Shown here one piece after another: positions 1 to 8,304 of a DNA stretch of 64,000 nucleotides. The DNA comes from Ruminococcaceae bacterium HV4-5-B5C (lineage in GTDB: Bacteria > Bacillota > Clostridia > Oscillospirales > Acutalibacteraceae), in NCBI GenBank assembly GCA_900184925.1, contig FXYJ02000001.1:124001-188000 (forward strand), read 5' to 3'. The notes under the pieces are model-generated. The model saw only the letters and a list, made by a program, of their open reading frames with translations, searched no databases and had not been told where the DNA came from. The position numbers and the translations under genes are program-made. Positions within the stretch are counted from its first letter, which is position 1, and every line of letters begins with the position of its first letter.

Positions 1-1067
1 GCCTTGATGACGGCGGCGAGGAAGAGAAGGAACTGTGCGTTCTGGCTCGGGGAATCGCCCGGCTCAAGAAGGTTCTCGCCCGAATCGGTCGACATGCTCC
101 AGTTGTTGTGTTTGCCGCTGCCGTTGATGCCGTCAAACGGTTTTTCATGAAGAAGGCAGGTCAGACCGTGGCGGGTTGCGACTTTTTTCATCATTTCCAT
201 AATAAGCTGGTTGTGGTCGGTCGCAACGTTGCTTGTTGTGAAAAGAGGAGCGAGCTCATGCTGAGAGGGAGCAACTTCGTTATGTTCCGTCTTCGCGAGG
301 ATGCCGAGCTTCCAGAGCTCTTCGTTCAGGTCGGCCATGAAGGCGGCGACACGCGGTTTAATGACGCCGAAGTAATGGTCCTCCATCTCCTGGCCCTTCG
401 GCGGCTTTGCGCCGAACAGGGTGCGACCCGTGTAAACGAGATCCTTGCGCTTCTCGTACATTGCTTTATCAATGAGGAAATATTCCTGCTCGGGGCCCAC
501 GGTGGTGATGACGCGTTTTGCTTCCATGTTGCCGAAGAGTTTCAGGACGCGCAGAGCCTGCTTGCTGATGGCGTCCATGGAACGCAGCAGGGGAGTCTTT
601 TTGTCGAGCGCTTCGCCGCCGTAGGAGCAGAACGCCGTCGGGATGCAGAGCGAATTACCCTTGATGAATGCGTCGCTCGTCGGGTCCCATGCCGTGTAGC
701 CGCGGGCTTCAAATGTGGCGCGCAGGCCTCCGGACGGGAAGCTGGACGCATCAGGCTCGCCCTTGATGAGCTCTTTGCCCGAAAACTCCATCAGCACTTT
801 GCCGCCGGCAATGGGCGTAATGAAGCTGTCGTGTTTTTCGGCCGTGATGCCGGTCATGGGCTGGAACCAGTGTGTAAAGTGGGTGCAGCCTTTTTCCAGT
901 GCCCACTCCTTCATGGTGTTGGCGACTACGTCCGCCACTTTCGGCTCAAGAGCTTTGCCGCGCTCCCGTGTTTCTTTCAAAGCCTTGTAAGTTGCTTTCG
1001 GAAGCCGCTCCTGCATGACGGTGTCGTTAAATACCAAGCTGCCGAACATCTTTGGAACATTGCTCAT
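1..1067 (-). CDS. glnN: Type III glutamine synthetase (C-terminus outside window)
   Basis: Catalyses ATP-dependent amidation of glutamate to glutamine in the cytoplasm, the entry point of ammonium. The visible 355 N-terminal residues start [15 protein letters not shown] and contain the type III hallmarks: the [10 protein letters not shown] metal-binding segment, NEVAPSQHE, and [17 protein letters not shown] (glutamate/ATP site). Type III enzymes are about 700 residues, so roughly half the gene is missing at the window edge. The ATG at 1067 follows GGAGTGGATTTCG, an acceptable ribosome site. It is divergent from the glutamate synthase operon, so the two arms of the GS-GOGAT cycle share one intergenic region. 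A leader terminator/antiterminator lies directly upstream. Identification is firm. Confidence 0.95.
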   Translation of the reverse strand, partial: MSNVPKMFGSLVFNDTVMQERLPKATYKALKETRERGKALEPKVADVVANTMKEWALEKGCTHFTHWFQPMTGITAEKHDSFITPIAGGKVLMEFSGKELIKGEPDASSFPSGGLRATFEARGYTAWDPTSDAFIKGNSLCIPTAFCSYGGEALDKKTPLLRSMDAISKQALRVLKLFGNMEAKRVITTVGPEQEYFLIDKAMYEKRKDLVYTGRTLFGAKPPKGQEMEDHYFGVIKPRVAAFMADLNEELWKLGILAKTEHNEVAPSQHELAPLFTTSNVATDHNQLIMEMMKKVATRHGLTCLLHEKPFDGINGSGKHNNWSMSTDSGENLLEPGDSPSQNAQFLLFLAAVIK

Positions 1068-1096
1068 CGAAATCCACTCCCTATATAAATTTCAAT

Positions 1097-1152
1097 AAAA
1101 AAAGAAGACGCTGCAAGGCAAAGCCATTTGCCTTACAACATCTTTGCTGTAA
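1097..1152 (-). promoter_or_regulatory. glnN leader: ANTAR-like hexaloop hairpin overlapping an intrinsic terminator
   Basis: Read on the minus strand, TTACAGC (1152-1146), hexaloop AAAGAT (1145-1140) and GTTGTAA (1139-1133) form a 7-bp hairpin whose loop has A at position 1 and G at position 4, as in ANTAR-protein targets. Its 3' arm is part of a second, exclusive structure: a 16-bp stem (1142-1127 with 1122-1107, three G-U pairs, loop TGGC) followed by TTC and seven Ts (1103-1097), a strong intrinsic terminator located before the start codon. The arrangement predicts termination by default and antitermination when the hexaloop hairpin is held. A separate first hairpin (P1) of the classical two-hairpin ANTAR site was not seen. 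Confidence 0.7.
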
Positions 1153-1159
1153 TGTGCAC

Positions 1160-1188
1160 ATTATAGGCTGCAGGCTTTAAAATGTCAA
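1160..1188 (-). promoter_or_regulatory. glnN promoter
   Basis: On the minus strand TTGACA (1188-1183), a 17-bp spacer and TATAAT (1165-1160): perfect consensus. Transcription should begin near 1153, placing the leader attenuator at the very 5' end of the mRNA. Confidence 0.85.
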
Positions 1189-1309
1189 GTGACTTGCACA
1201 GAAATGCAATAAATTAAGCGATTTACTGCCAATTCGGCGCAATAAGGGGGTAAATTCTATATTTTATTCACAATATTGCAAGTTGGCACACTGTTTAATG
1301 CAAAAACTA

Positions 1310-1338
1310 TTGACTTTATTAGTTAAACAAGATATGAT
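1310..1338 (+). promoter_or_regulatory. Promoter of the glutamate synthase operon
   Basis: TTGACT (1310-1315), 17-bp spacer, TATGAT (1333-1338). The transcript would carry a leader of about 150 bases before the ATG at 1493; that leader has small hairpins (for example GGAC/GTCC around 1430-1444) but no convincing terminator. The intergenic region 1068-1492 holds only this and the divergent glnN control elements. Confidence 0.8.
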
Positions 1339-1492
1339 ACAAAAATGAATAAAAGAAAGTTGTTGGCATCTAAAACTTCAAAAAACTCCACTAAAATGGA
1401 AATATCAGCCTGAGTGGCCGGCGAATATCGGGGACTTTTTGTCCACGGCGTTCCGCTGGAGGGCTTGATTTTGCAGGGAGGTCCGTTTATCT

Positions 1493-2587
1493 ATGCAATA
1501 TGAAGGGCAGACACGCATTCCTTCCGGGTGTGCCATTTCGGGAATCTTCTCCCGGAGCGGCGAAAAATTCAACGGAGAAGACATTATCCGTTCCATCACC
1601 CCAATGCACGACCGTTCCAACGGTCTCGGCGGCGGTTTCGCCGCTTACGGCATTTATCCGAAGCAGAAGGATCTGTATGCGTTCCATGTGTTTTACGACA
1701 GTGTGCGCGCAAAGGAAGAATGCGAGCATATTATCTCTTCCAGTTTCGACCTGAATGTAGCGGAGAAGATTCCGACCCGCCGCATCCCGGAGATTACCGA
1801 CGAGCCGTCCATCTGGCGTTATTTCGGTCTTCCTTACCGGAAGCAGCTTGATGACACGGGCCTCGACGAACGCGAGTTCGTCTCCCGCTTTGTCATGAAG
1901 GTCAACACGGAGGTGCGCGGCGCCTACGTGTTCAGCAGCGGCAAAAACATGGGCGTGTTCAAGGCCGTCGGCTTCCCGGAGGACGTCGGACGCTTTTACC
2001 GTCTGGAAGATTACGAGGGATACTGCTGGACGGCGCACGGCCGCTACCCGACCAATACGCCGGGCTGGTGGGGCGGGGCGCACCCGTTCGCCCTTCTCGA
2101 CTATTCTGTGGTACATAACGGGGAGATTTCCTCCTACGATGCGAACCGCAGATTCATCGAGATGTTCGGTTACAGCTGCACGCTGCTGACCGACACCGAG
2201 GCCATCACTTACATTATTGATTATCTGAACCGCAGGCAGGGTCTGAGCCTGAATGAAGTGGCAGATGTTGTCGCTGCGCCGTTCTGGAGCCAGATCGAAG
2301 CCATGCCGGAAGAAAAGCGCCGGTATTACACCTATCTGCGCAACATCTATTCGAGCCTGCTGATTACGGGGCCGTTTTCGATCCTCGTCGGCTACACCGG
2401 CGGCATGATGGCACTCAACGACCGCTGCAAACTCCGCAGCATGGTCGTCGGTGAGCACGGCGACACCGTGTATGTTGCCAGTGAGGAATGCGCCATCCGC
2501 ACCATTCAGCCGAACCTCGACAGGCTGTGGTCGCCGCGCGGCGGCGAACCGGTCATTGTGACTCTGAACAAGGGGGTAACACCGTAA
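1493..2587 (+). CDS. Glutamate synthase, separate glutaminase (class II amidotransferase) subunit
   Basis: 364 residues. Releases ammonia from glutamine for the synthase subunit encoded next. The likely Ntn nucleophile is Cys13 in SGCAISGIF, implying removal of a 12-residue N-terminal peptide. Downstream motifs GRYPTNTPGWWGGAHPF and VVHNGEISSYDANRR match the glutamine-binding and oxyanion region of GltB-type class II domains. In most bacteria this domain is fused into a 1500-residue GltB; here, as in archaea and many Clostridia, it is free-standing. The stop overlaps the next start by one base (TAATG), so translation is coupled. Confidence 0.9.
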   Translation: MQYEGQTRIPSGCAISGIFSRSGEKFNGEDIIRSITPMHDRSNGLGGGFAAYGIYPKQKDLYAFHVFYDSVRAKEECEHIISSSFDLNVAEKIPTRRIPEITDEPSIWRYFGLPYRKQLDDTGLDEREFVSRFVMKVNTEVRGAYVFSSGKNMGVFKAVGFPEDVGRFYRLEDYEGYCWTAHGRYPTNTPGWWGGAHPFALLDYSVVHNGEISSYDANRRFIEMFGYSCTLLTDTEAITYIIDYLNRRQGLSLNEVADVVAAPFWSQIEAMPEEKRRYYTYLRNIYSSLLITGPFSILVGYTGGMMALNDRCKLRSMVVGEHGDTVYVASEECAIRTIQPNLDRLWSPRGGEPVIVTLNKGVTP

Positions 2588-4095
2588 TGGCCATCGATTA
2601 TAATATCTCGGAATATGATGTCGTCCGCGACCCGCAGCGCTGCATTGCCTGCCGTGTCTGCGAACGCCAGTGCGCCAATGAGGTCCACTGGTTCGACGCC
2701 GAAACCGGAAAGATGAGAAGCGACGAGTCCAAGTGCGTCGACTGCCACCGCTGCGTTTCCCTCTGCCCGACGCACGCGCTTAAAATTGTTAAGAATCCGG
2801 ACACGTTCCGCCTCAACGGTCAGTGGGACAACGCCGCCATCGGCGAAGTTTTTCGTCAGGCCGAGACCGGCGGCATGCTGCTTTCTTCCATGGGCAACCC
2901 GAAAAACTACCCGATTTACTGGGATAAGATGCTCATCAACGCTTCGCAGGTGACGAACCCGTCCATCGACCCGCTGCGTGAGCCGATGGAGACGCGCACA
3001 TTCCTCGGCAAAAAGCCGGACCGCCTGGAACGCGGAGCGGACGGCGCGCTTCGCACCGACAACCTCCCGCCTCAGCTGGAGCTCGAGGTGCCGATCATGT
3101 TTTCCGCCATGAGTTACGGTTCCATCAGCTACAATGCGCATGAAAGCCTCGCGCGTGCTGCGACTGAACTCGGAACCTATTACAACACGGGCGAAGGCGG
3201 TCTGCACGAAGACTTCTACTCGTACGGCCCGCATACCATCGTTCAGGTTGCTTCCGGCCGGTTCGGGGTCCATCAGAAATTCCTCGAGGCCGGGGCGGCC
3301 ATCGAGATTAAGATCGGCCAGGGCGCGAAGCCGGGCATCGGCGGGCACCTTCCGGGCGCAAAGATCAGCGCCGACGTTTCCCGCACCCGCATGATCCCGC
3401 AGGGCAGCGACGCGATTTCTCCGGCACCCCACCACGATATTTATTCCATCGAGGATCTGCGTCAGCTCGTCTATTCACTCAAGGAAGCCACGAACTACAA
3501 GAAACCCATTATCGTAAAGATTGCCGCCGTACACAATGTTGCGGCAATTGCGAGCGGTATCGCCCGCAGTGGCGCGGACATCATCGCAATCGACGGGTTC
3601 CGCGGCGGTACCGGCGCGGCGCCGACGCGCATCCGCGACAATGTCGGTATTCCGATCGAACTGGCGCTCGCGTCGGTTGATGAACGCCTGCGGCAGGAGA
3701 AAATCCGCAGCAACGTTTCGCTTGTGGTCGGCGGGAGCATCCGCAATTCCGCGGATGTGGTCAAGGCCATCGCCCTCGGCGCGGACGCAGTATACATTGG
3801 TACGGCGGCGCTCCTTGCGCTCGGATGTCACCTGTGCCGCACCTGCCAGAACGGCAAGTGCAACTGGGGCATCGCGACGCAGCGGCCCGACCTCGTGAAG
3901 CGCCTCAACCCGGATATCGGCTACAAACGCCTTGTGAATCTCGTTTCGGCCTGGCAGCACGAAATCATGGAAATGATGGGCGGCATGGGCATCAACTCTA
4001 TCGAAGCGCTCCGCGGAAACCGTCTGATGCTCCGGGGGATCGGCCTCAATGAGAAAGAGCTTGAGATTCTTGGCATCAAGCATGCGGGGGAATAA
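2587..4095 (+). CDS. Glutamate synthase, FMN-binding catalytic subunit with ferredoxin domain
   Basis: 502 residues from the ATG at 2587, which overlaps the preceding stop; an upstream in-frame ATG at 2488 lies inside the previous gene and is rejected. The N-terminus carries two [4Fe-4S] motifs (CIACRVCERQC and CVDCHRCVSLCP, residues about 17-60). The rest is the FMN-binding barrel of glutamate synthase (SYGSISYNAHESLARAA, GEGG, KIGQGAKPGIGGHLPG, GFRGGTGAAPT), with a C-terminal CHLCRTCQNGKC cluster motif. It transfers ammonia to 2-oxoglutarate and reduces the imine to glutamate. Neighbours supply glutaminase, electron transfer and the GXGXG domain. Confidence 0.93.
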   Translation: MAIDYNISEYDVVRDPQRCIACRVCERQCANEVHWFDAETGKMRSDESKCVDCHRCVSLCPTHALKIVKNPDTFRLNGQWDNAAIGEVFRQAETGGMLLSSMGNPKNYPIYWDKMLINASQVTNPSIDPLREPMETRTFLGKKPDRLERGADGALRTDNLPPQLELEVPIMFSAMSYGSISYNAHESLARAATELGTYYNTGEGGLHEDFYSYGPHTIVQVASGRFGVHQKFLEAGAAIEIKIGQGAKPGIGGHLPGAKISADVSRTRMIPQGSDAISPAPHHDIYSIEDLRQLVYSLKEATNYKKPIIVKIAAVHNVAAIASGIARSGADIIAIDGFRGGTGAAPTRIRDNVGIPIELALASVDERLRQEKIRSNVSLVVGGSIRNSADVVKAIALGADAVYIGTAALLALGCHLCRTCQNGKCNWGIATQRPDLVKRLNPDIGYKRLVNLVSAWQHEIMEMMGGMGINSIEALRGNRLMLRGIGLNEKELEILGIKHAGE

Positions 4096-4098
4096 GCG

Positions 4099-4530
4099 AT
4101 GAAACGTGTTTATGTAAATGAAAAGTGGTGCCTCGGGTGCCACCTGTGCGAATACAACTGCGCGTTCGCCAACTCCGGCAAAAACGATATGGTCGACGCG
4201 CTGAAAGATGTGACAATCCACCCGAGAATTCAGGTGGAGGGTGATAACGACGTCAGCTTTGCCGTATCGTGCCGCCACTGCGAGGATCCGATCTGCGTGA
4301 AAAGCTGCATTGCCGGGGCTCTCAGCATAAAAGACGGCGTCATCCACTGCGACCAGGAGAAATGCGTCGGGTGCTTTACCTGCGTTCTCGTCTGCCCCTA
4401 CGGTGCGGTCATGCCTGCACCGGACGGCCATGTAATTCAGAAGTGCGAGCTCTGCACGAACAACAGCTCCGGCGAACCCGCGTGTGTGAAAGGCTGCCCC
4501 AACGGCGCCATTGTATTTGAGGAGAGGTGA
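4099..4530 (+). CDS. Four-cluster ferredoxin-like electron transfer subunit of glutamate synthase
   Basis: 143 residues with four cysteine motifs in order: CLGCHLCEYNC, CRHCEDPICVKSC, CVGCFTCVLVCP and CELCTNNSSGEPACVKGCP. This is the HycB/DmsB-type fold carrying up to four [4Fe-4S] clusters. It lies three bases after the FMN subunit and immediately before the flavin oxidoreductase, so it probably wires the flavin dehydrogenase to the synthase. The exact electron donor (NADPH, NADH or ferredoxin) cannot be told from sequence. Confidence 0.9.
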   Translation: MKRVYVNEKWCLGCHLCEYNCAFANSGKNDMVDALKDVTIHPRIQVEGDNDVSFAVSCRHCEDPICVKSCIAGALSIKDGVIHCDQEKCVGCFTCVLVCPYGAVMPAPDGHVIQKCELCTNNSSGEPACVKGCPNGAIVFEER

Positions 4531-4535
4531 TCGAG

Positions 4536-5768
4536 TTGAAATATGTCATCATCGGTAATTCCACCGCTGCGGTCGGGTGCATCGAAGGCATTCGCTCTGC
4601 GGACAAGACAGGCCCGATCACTGTGATTTCCGACGAACCGTACCCGGTGTATTCCCGCCCGCTGATTTCTTACCTGCTTTACGGAAAGACGGACGAGGAA
4701 CGCATGAAGTACCGCCCGGACGATTTTTATGAGAAAAACGGTGTCAAGACGCTGTTCGGCGTGAAAGCGGAAAAGATCGATGCTTCCGGGAAACAGGTTC
4801 TGCTTGGCAGCGGCGAAAGCGTGCCTTATGACAAACTGCTTGTGGCAACGGGCTCTCGCCCGTTTGTGCCGCCGATGGCGGGACTTGAAACGGTAGAAAA
4901 GAAGTTCAGCTTCATGAAGCTCGACGACGCGAAGGAGCTCGGCGCAGCCCTGACTCCGGAGAGCCGCGTGCTGATTATCGGTGCGGGACTCATCGGACTG
5001 AAATGTGCCGAAGGCATTCGCCACCTTGTGAAATCCATTGAAGTGGTTGACCTTGCCGACCGCATCCTGCCGAGCATCCTCGACGAAGAGGGTTCCGCGA
5101 TGGTGCAGAAGCACATCGCCGTGCAGGATATTTCCTTTACACTCGGGGACAGCGTGGCAATATTTCATGGAAATGAAGCAACGCTGAAAAGCGGAAAGAA
5201 AATTTCGTTCGACGTGCTCGTTGTGGCTGTGGGCGTGCGTCCCAATACACAGATCGCCGCGGACGCCGGGTGCCGGGTCGGGCGAGGCGTCACGATCGAC
5301 AGCCGCTCCGCCACGAGTGTTGCGGATATTTACGCCGCGGGAGACTGCTGCGAATGCCGTGACCTGACGACCGGGACCGACCGCATTCTTGCGATTCTGC
5401 CGAACGCCTACTTACAGGGCGAGACGGCGGGCATCAACATGGCGGGCGGAGAAAAATCGTTCGACAAAGCCATCCCGATGAACGCCATTGGTTTCTTCGG
5501 GCTCCACATCATTACGGCGGGGAACTACGACGGAGAAGTCTGGACGGAGCAGTCGGGGGACACTTACAAAAAGCTGGTGTCGAAGGACGGGCTTCTCAGG
5601 GGATTCATTCTGATCGGCGACGTGGCCCGCGCGGGTATTTACACGTCACTGATCCGGGAACAGACGCCGCTTGATACGATCGACTACGAGCTGATCAAAC
5701 GGAAACCGCAGCTGATGGCGTTTACCATGCAGCAGCGTGCGGTAAAGCTGGGAGGCGCGAAGCAATGA
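4536..5768 (+). CDS. FAD/NAD(P)-dependent oxidoreductase of the glutamate synthase operon
   Basis: 410 residues from TTG at 4536; the preceding GAGAGGTGATC is a near-perfect ribosome site at correct spacing and gives the family-typical N-terminus MKYVIIGNSTAAVGC. A GTG at 4527 is the alternative. Two Rossmann folds are seen: the N-terminal FAD site (IIGNSTAA) and a central NAD(P) site (VLIIGAGLIGLKCAEG, about residues 145-160), then the FAD-closing YAAGDCCEC. It resembles NADH:rubredoxin/nitrite reductase-type pyridine nucleotide oxidoreductases and probably plays the GltD role by feeding electrons to the iron-sulfur subunit. Confidence 0.88.
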   Translation: MKYVIIGNSTAAVGCIEGIRSADKTGPITVISDEPYPVYSRPLISYLLYGKTDEERMKYRPDDFYEKNGVKTLFGVKAEKIDASGKQVLLGSGESVPYDKLLVATGSRPFVPPMAGLETVEKKFSFMKLDDAKELGAALTPESRVLIIGAGLIGLKCAEGIRHLVKSIEVVDLADRILPSILDEEGSAMVQKHIAVQDISFTLGDSVAIFHGNEATLKSGKKISFDVLVVAVGVRPNTQIAADAGCRVGRGVTIDSRSATSVADIYAAGDCCECRDLTTGTDRILAILPNAYLQGETAGINMAGGEKSFDKAIPMNAIGFFGLHIITAGNYDGEVWTEQSGDTYKKLVSKDGLLRGFILIGDVARAGIYTSLIREQTPLDTIDYELIKRKPQLMAFTMQQRAVKLGGAKQ

Positions 5769-6484
5769 CAAGGATCGATGCAGCGGAAAAATATTTTCAA
5801 CAGCTCAACGAAGAAATCCGCGGCGCCAGCGGCGAGATCGTGATTGACAACTGCTGCGGTCAGCGGTATATCGGCGCAGGAATGAGCGGCAAGGACCTTT
5901 TGATCAACGGTGTGCCCGGCAACGACCTCGGGTGTTACCTGAACGGCGGGACGATCCGGGTGAAGGGCAATGCACAGGATCAGACCGGAGACACCATGAA
6001 CGAGGGCACTGTAGTGGTGGAAGGTTCCAGCGGCGACGCAACAGGTTACGCCATGCGCGGCGGAAAAATATTTGTCCGCGGCAATGTGGGCTACCGCGCC
6101 GGAATTCACATGAAGGCTTATCAGGATCACCAGCCGCTGATCATTGTCGGCGGCGAAGCGGGAAGCTTTCTCGGCGAATATCAGGCGGGCGGCACGATCA
6201 TCGTGCTGGGCCTAGGCAGCAAAAAGGCACCCATGGGAAACCTCTGCTGCGCCGGAATGCACGGCGGGCGCATGTTTGTCCGCTGCGAAGAACTTCCGGA
6301 CGACCTGCCGTCACAGGTGAATACCGCCGTCGCTTCCTTGGACGATATGGCTTCGATTGAAGGCAGCCTGAAGGAATTCTGCAAAACATTTGAAATTTCG
6401 GAAAAGGAAGCGTTTTCAGGCCGATTCTATCTGATTACGCCGAATACAAAAAATCCCTATCGGGCGCTGTACACATTTTATTGA
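5765..6484 (+). CDS. Glutamate synthase GXGXG-domain subunit (GltB C-terminal domain homologue)
   Basis: 239 residues. Repeated glycine-rich beta-helix turns (GAGMSGKDLLINGVPGNDLG, GNAQDQTGDTMNEG, GNVGYRAG, GGEAGSFLGEYQAGG) identify the GXGXG domain found at the C-terminus of GltB and in formylmethanofuran dehydrogenase FwdC. In fused enzymes it is structural and helps shape the ammonia channel. ATG 5765 overlaps the previous stop by four bases, completing a tight five-gene operon. A terminator follows at 6495. Confidence 0.9.
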   Translation: MTRIDAAEKYFQQLNEEIRGASGEIVIDNCCGQRYIGAGMSGKDLLINGVPGNDLGCYLNGGTIRVKGNAQDQTGDTMNEGTVVVEGSSGDATGYAMRGGKIFVRGNVGYRAGIHMKAYQDHQPLIIVGGEAGSFLGEYQAGGTIIVLGLGSKKAPMGNLCCAGMHGGRMFVRCEELPDDLPSQVNTAVASLDDMASIEGSLKEFCKTFEISEKEAFSGRFYLITPNTKNPYRALYTFY

Positions 6485-6494
6485 TTAATTTCTT

Positions 6495-6533
6495 TGGCGG
6501 CGAGCCGGAATGATCCGCTCTGCCGCCATTTTT
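6495..6533 (+). terminator. Terminator of the glutamate synthase operon
   Basis: TGGCGGC (6495-6501) pairs with GCCGCCA (6522-6528), with further pairing inside the loop (GAG/CTC and GGA/TCC), followed by TTTTT. Confidence 0.85.
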
Positions 6534-6578
6534 GATATTTAATGTTAGCCTGGACAAACTAAAATGTGTTCTGCACTC

Positions 6579-6607
6579 TTGCACACGGGAAAAAGACGTA
6601 TTATAAT
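6579..6607 (+). promoter_or_regulatory. Promoter of the CrtO-like gene
   Basis: TTGCAC (6579-6584), 17-bp spacer, TATAAT (6602-6607), 33 bases before the start codon. Confidence 0.75.
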
Positions 6608-6640
6608 AAGATGAAAGCTGGGAAAGGGAAGTGAGAGCAA

Positions 6641-7159
6641 ATGTTTAAGAATTCTTCTTTCCTCGATATGCTGGTTTGGAACCTTGCCTTTGTCGGAATG
6701 TGGCACATCGTGTTTTATTTTGCGTGCATGAAAGCGCCGGACTCCATGTTTGACGCTTCGAAGGCTCGTTATGAAGCCCGCACGTGGGAACACGGAGGCC
6801 GCTGGTATCGCGACAACCTCAAGATCCAGTTCTGGAAAGACCGTCTGCCGCAGCATAACGGCAAGAGCGGGCTGTCCAAAGAGCATTTTAACGGGGATTC
6901 CATCGAATATATCGACATGTTTATTATGGAAACCTGCCGCGGGGAATGGCTGCATTTGAAGGACTGCATCTGTGCGGTCATCGTGCTGATTGTCAATCCG
7001 TTCCTCGTGGGAATGGTACTTTCCCTTTTTATTCTGATTGGAAACGTTCCGTTCGCTGTGGTGCAGCGGTATAACCGTTTTCGCCTTCAGGTCCTGCGCA
7101 AAAAGCGCATCCGCGACATGGGCTCCGAAAAAGTGGGGCAGAGCACCGTTACAGCTTAA
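6641..7159 (+). CDS. CrtO-like (glycosyl-4,4'-diaponeurosporenoate acyltransferase family) membrane protein
   Basis: 172 residues with hydrophobic segments near residues 8-28 and 105-133. The pattern ARTWEHGGRWYRDNLKIQFW, WKDRLP, FIMETCRGEWLH and PFAVVQRYNRFRL matches the CrtO acyltransferase family of staphyloxanthin synthesis, where the enzyme acylates a glycosylated carotenoid at the membrane. No carotenoid genes are in this window, and many Firmicutes carry this family without carotenoids, so the substrate here is unknown and only the family is claimed. It has its own promoter and terminator, so it is probably monocistronic. Confidence 0.65.
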   Translation: MFKNSSFLDMLVWNLAFVGMWHIVFYFACMKAPDSMFDASKARYEARTWEHGGRWYRDNLKIQFWKDRLPQHNGKSGLSKEHFNGDSIEYIDMFIMETCRGEWLHLKDCICAVIVLIVNPFLVGMVLSLFILIGNVPFAVVQRYNRFRLQVLRKKRIRDMGSEKVGQSTVTA

Positions 7160-7176
7160 TCGGTTTTCGAAAGAAG

Positions 7177-7214
7177 GGCAGCCGGCCATTTGTGGTTCGG
7201 CTGTCTGCTTTTTT
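7177..7214 (+). terminator. Terminator after the CrtO-like gene
   Basis: GGCAGCCG (7177-7184) pairs with CGGCTGTC (7198-7205), with TTTTTT at 7209-7214. It ends before the ribosome site of the next gene. Confidence 0.75.
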
Positions 7215-7253
7215 GCTTTGACGCGGAATGGGAAAGAAAGGAAGACGGCGGAA

Positions 7254-8294
7254 ATGCAACGGTTTCACTTCTGGAAAAAGCTCATTCTGATTGGGCTTGC
7301 CGCGGCGATTCTTCCGACTTGCCCTGCTGCGGCCGCCGAGCCCTCGTTTTCATTCAAAATGGACAGGCAGAGCGCTTCTGCCGGAGATATTGTTTCGCTG
7401 CATGTGGCGGTGAGTCCGGCGGCCGAAGTAGCGGGGTTTCGCCTGCGAGTGGCGTTCGACTCTTCCGTCCTGCAGTTTGCGGGGGTGTCACCGGAAGCGA
7501 GGATCGAGCCGGGAACGATGCAGACGAACGAGGAGGCCGACCCGGTTTGTTCCGTTTATGTGTGCAATGTGGACCGCGGGTTTGCGCCGGCACTTTCCGG
7601 CACGATTCTCACCTACCGGTTTCTGGTACGAGGTGGAGCCAAAGGAGCGACGGAGCTTTGCGCCTGTGTAGACGAAACCTGTGACTTTTCCGGAAAAGAT
7701 ATGCGGCTCGACGCGTTTCAGACGAATGCGCTGAACCTTGTTCTGCCTGCAGCGGATGCGGGGACGAGTCTCAAGGCGCTTGAACCGTCGGAGGGTGTGC
7801 TGCAGCCCTCTTTTTCGCCGGAGATCCTCGCCTACCGGCTGGATGTCGGAGCCGCGGTGGATTCCGTCTTTTTTCGTACGGAAGCCGCTGACGGCGCACG
7901 TGTTTCGGTCAGCCGAAAAACGCTTCTTGCGCCGGGTTCAAGGACGCCGGTTACCGTCACGGTAACGTCTGCCGACGGGAAAACCAAAGTGGTTTATACC
8001 GTCATGGTCGTAAGGGCACAAAAAAATGCCGGAGGATCAGCTTCGGCAGCACAATCCTCAGGCAAAAATAAGAAAGCGGAACAGGCGCTTGCAGCAGCCC
8101 GCAACGGTACGGGAAGCACGGGTACCGTGGGTGGTGGAACGGCGTCCGCTGCCGCCGTACTTCAGCAGAACCCGGCGCCACTGACCGTGGTACAGGACCG
8201 GATGCCCGTTTTTCTCACCGGAATGCTCGCGGCGGGCTTCTGTATCGTAACGGGTATTTTGCTCTCCGTCTGGTTCCGGCAGAAAAAGAAATAG
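7254..8294 (+). CDS. Secreted membrane-anchored protein with cohesin and cadherin-like beta-sandwich domains
   Basis: 346 residues from ATG 7254; the frame runs open upstream but the signal peptide (KKLILIGLAAAILPTCPAAAAEP, split around a cleavage site near residue 27) fixes the start. Residues about 30-150 look like a cohesin domain (AGDIVSLHVAV, VAGFRLRVAFDSSVLQF, GTILTYRFLV). Residues about 175-265 match the cadherin-like beta-sandwich family (LKALEPSEGVLQPSFSPE and VTVTSADGKTKVVYTVMV). A Gly/Ser/Ala-rich linker follows, then one C-terminal membrane helix and RQKKK. A surface role in binding dockerin-bearing or other extracellular proteins is possible; no dockerin is visible in the window. 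Confidence 0.7.
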   Translation: MQRFHFWKKLILIGLAAAILPTCPAAAAEPSFSFKMDRQSASAGDIVSLHVAVSPAAEVAGFRLRVAFDSSVLQFAGVSPEARIEPGTMQTNEEADPVCSVYVCNVDRGFAPALSGTILTYRFLVRGGAKGATELCACVDETCDFSGKDMRLDAFQTNALNLVLPAADAGTSLKALEPSEGVLQPSFSPEILAYRLDVGAAVDSVFFRTEAADGARVSVSRKTLLAPGSRTPVTVTVTSADGKTKVVYTVMVVRAQKNAGGSASAAQSSGKNKKAEQALAAARNGTGSTGTVGGGTASAAAVLQQNPAPLTVVQDRMPVFLTGMLAAGFCIVTGILLSVWFRQKKK

Positions 8295-8304
8295 CTTGAA
8301 AGAT

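Noticed and set aside
108..1088. Long open frame on the plus strand
   Set aside because: It is antisense to glnN, whose minus-strand translation shows all type III glutamine synthetase motifs.
1339..1492. A third ANTAR-like leader before the glutamate synthase operon
   Set aside because: The hexaloop hairpin TCCA-CTAAAA-TGGA breaks the A1/G4 rule and no terminator with a T run overlaps it.
1487..3435. Long minus-strand open frames opposite the glutamate synthase genes
   Set aside because: They have no ribosome sites or recognisable motifs and mirror well-identified plus-strand genes; GC-rich codon third positions keep antisense frames open.
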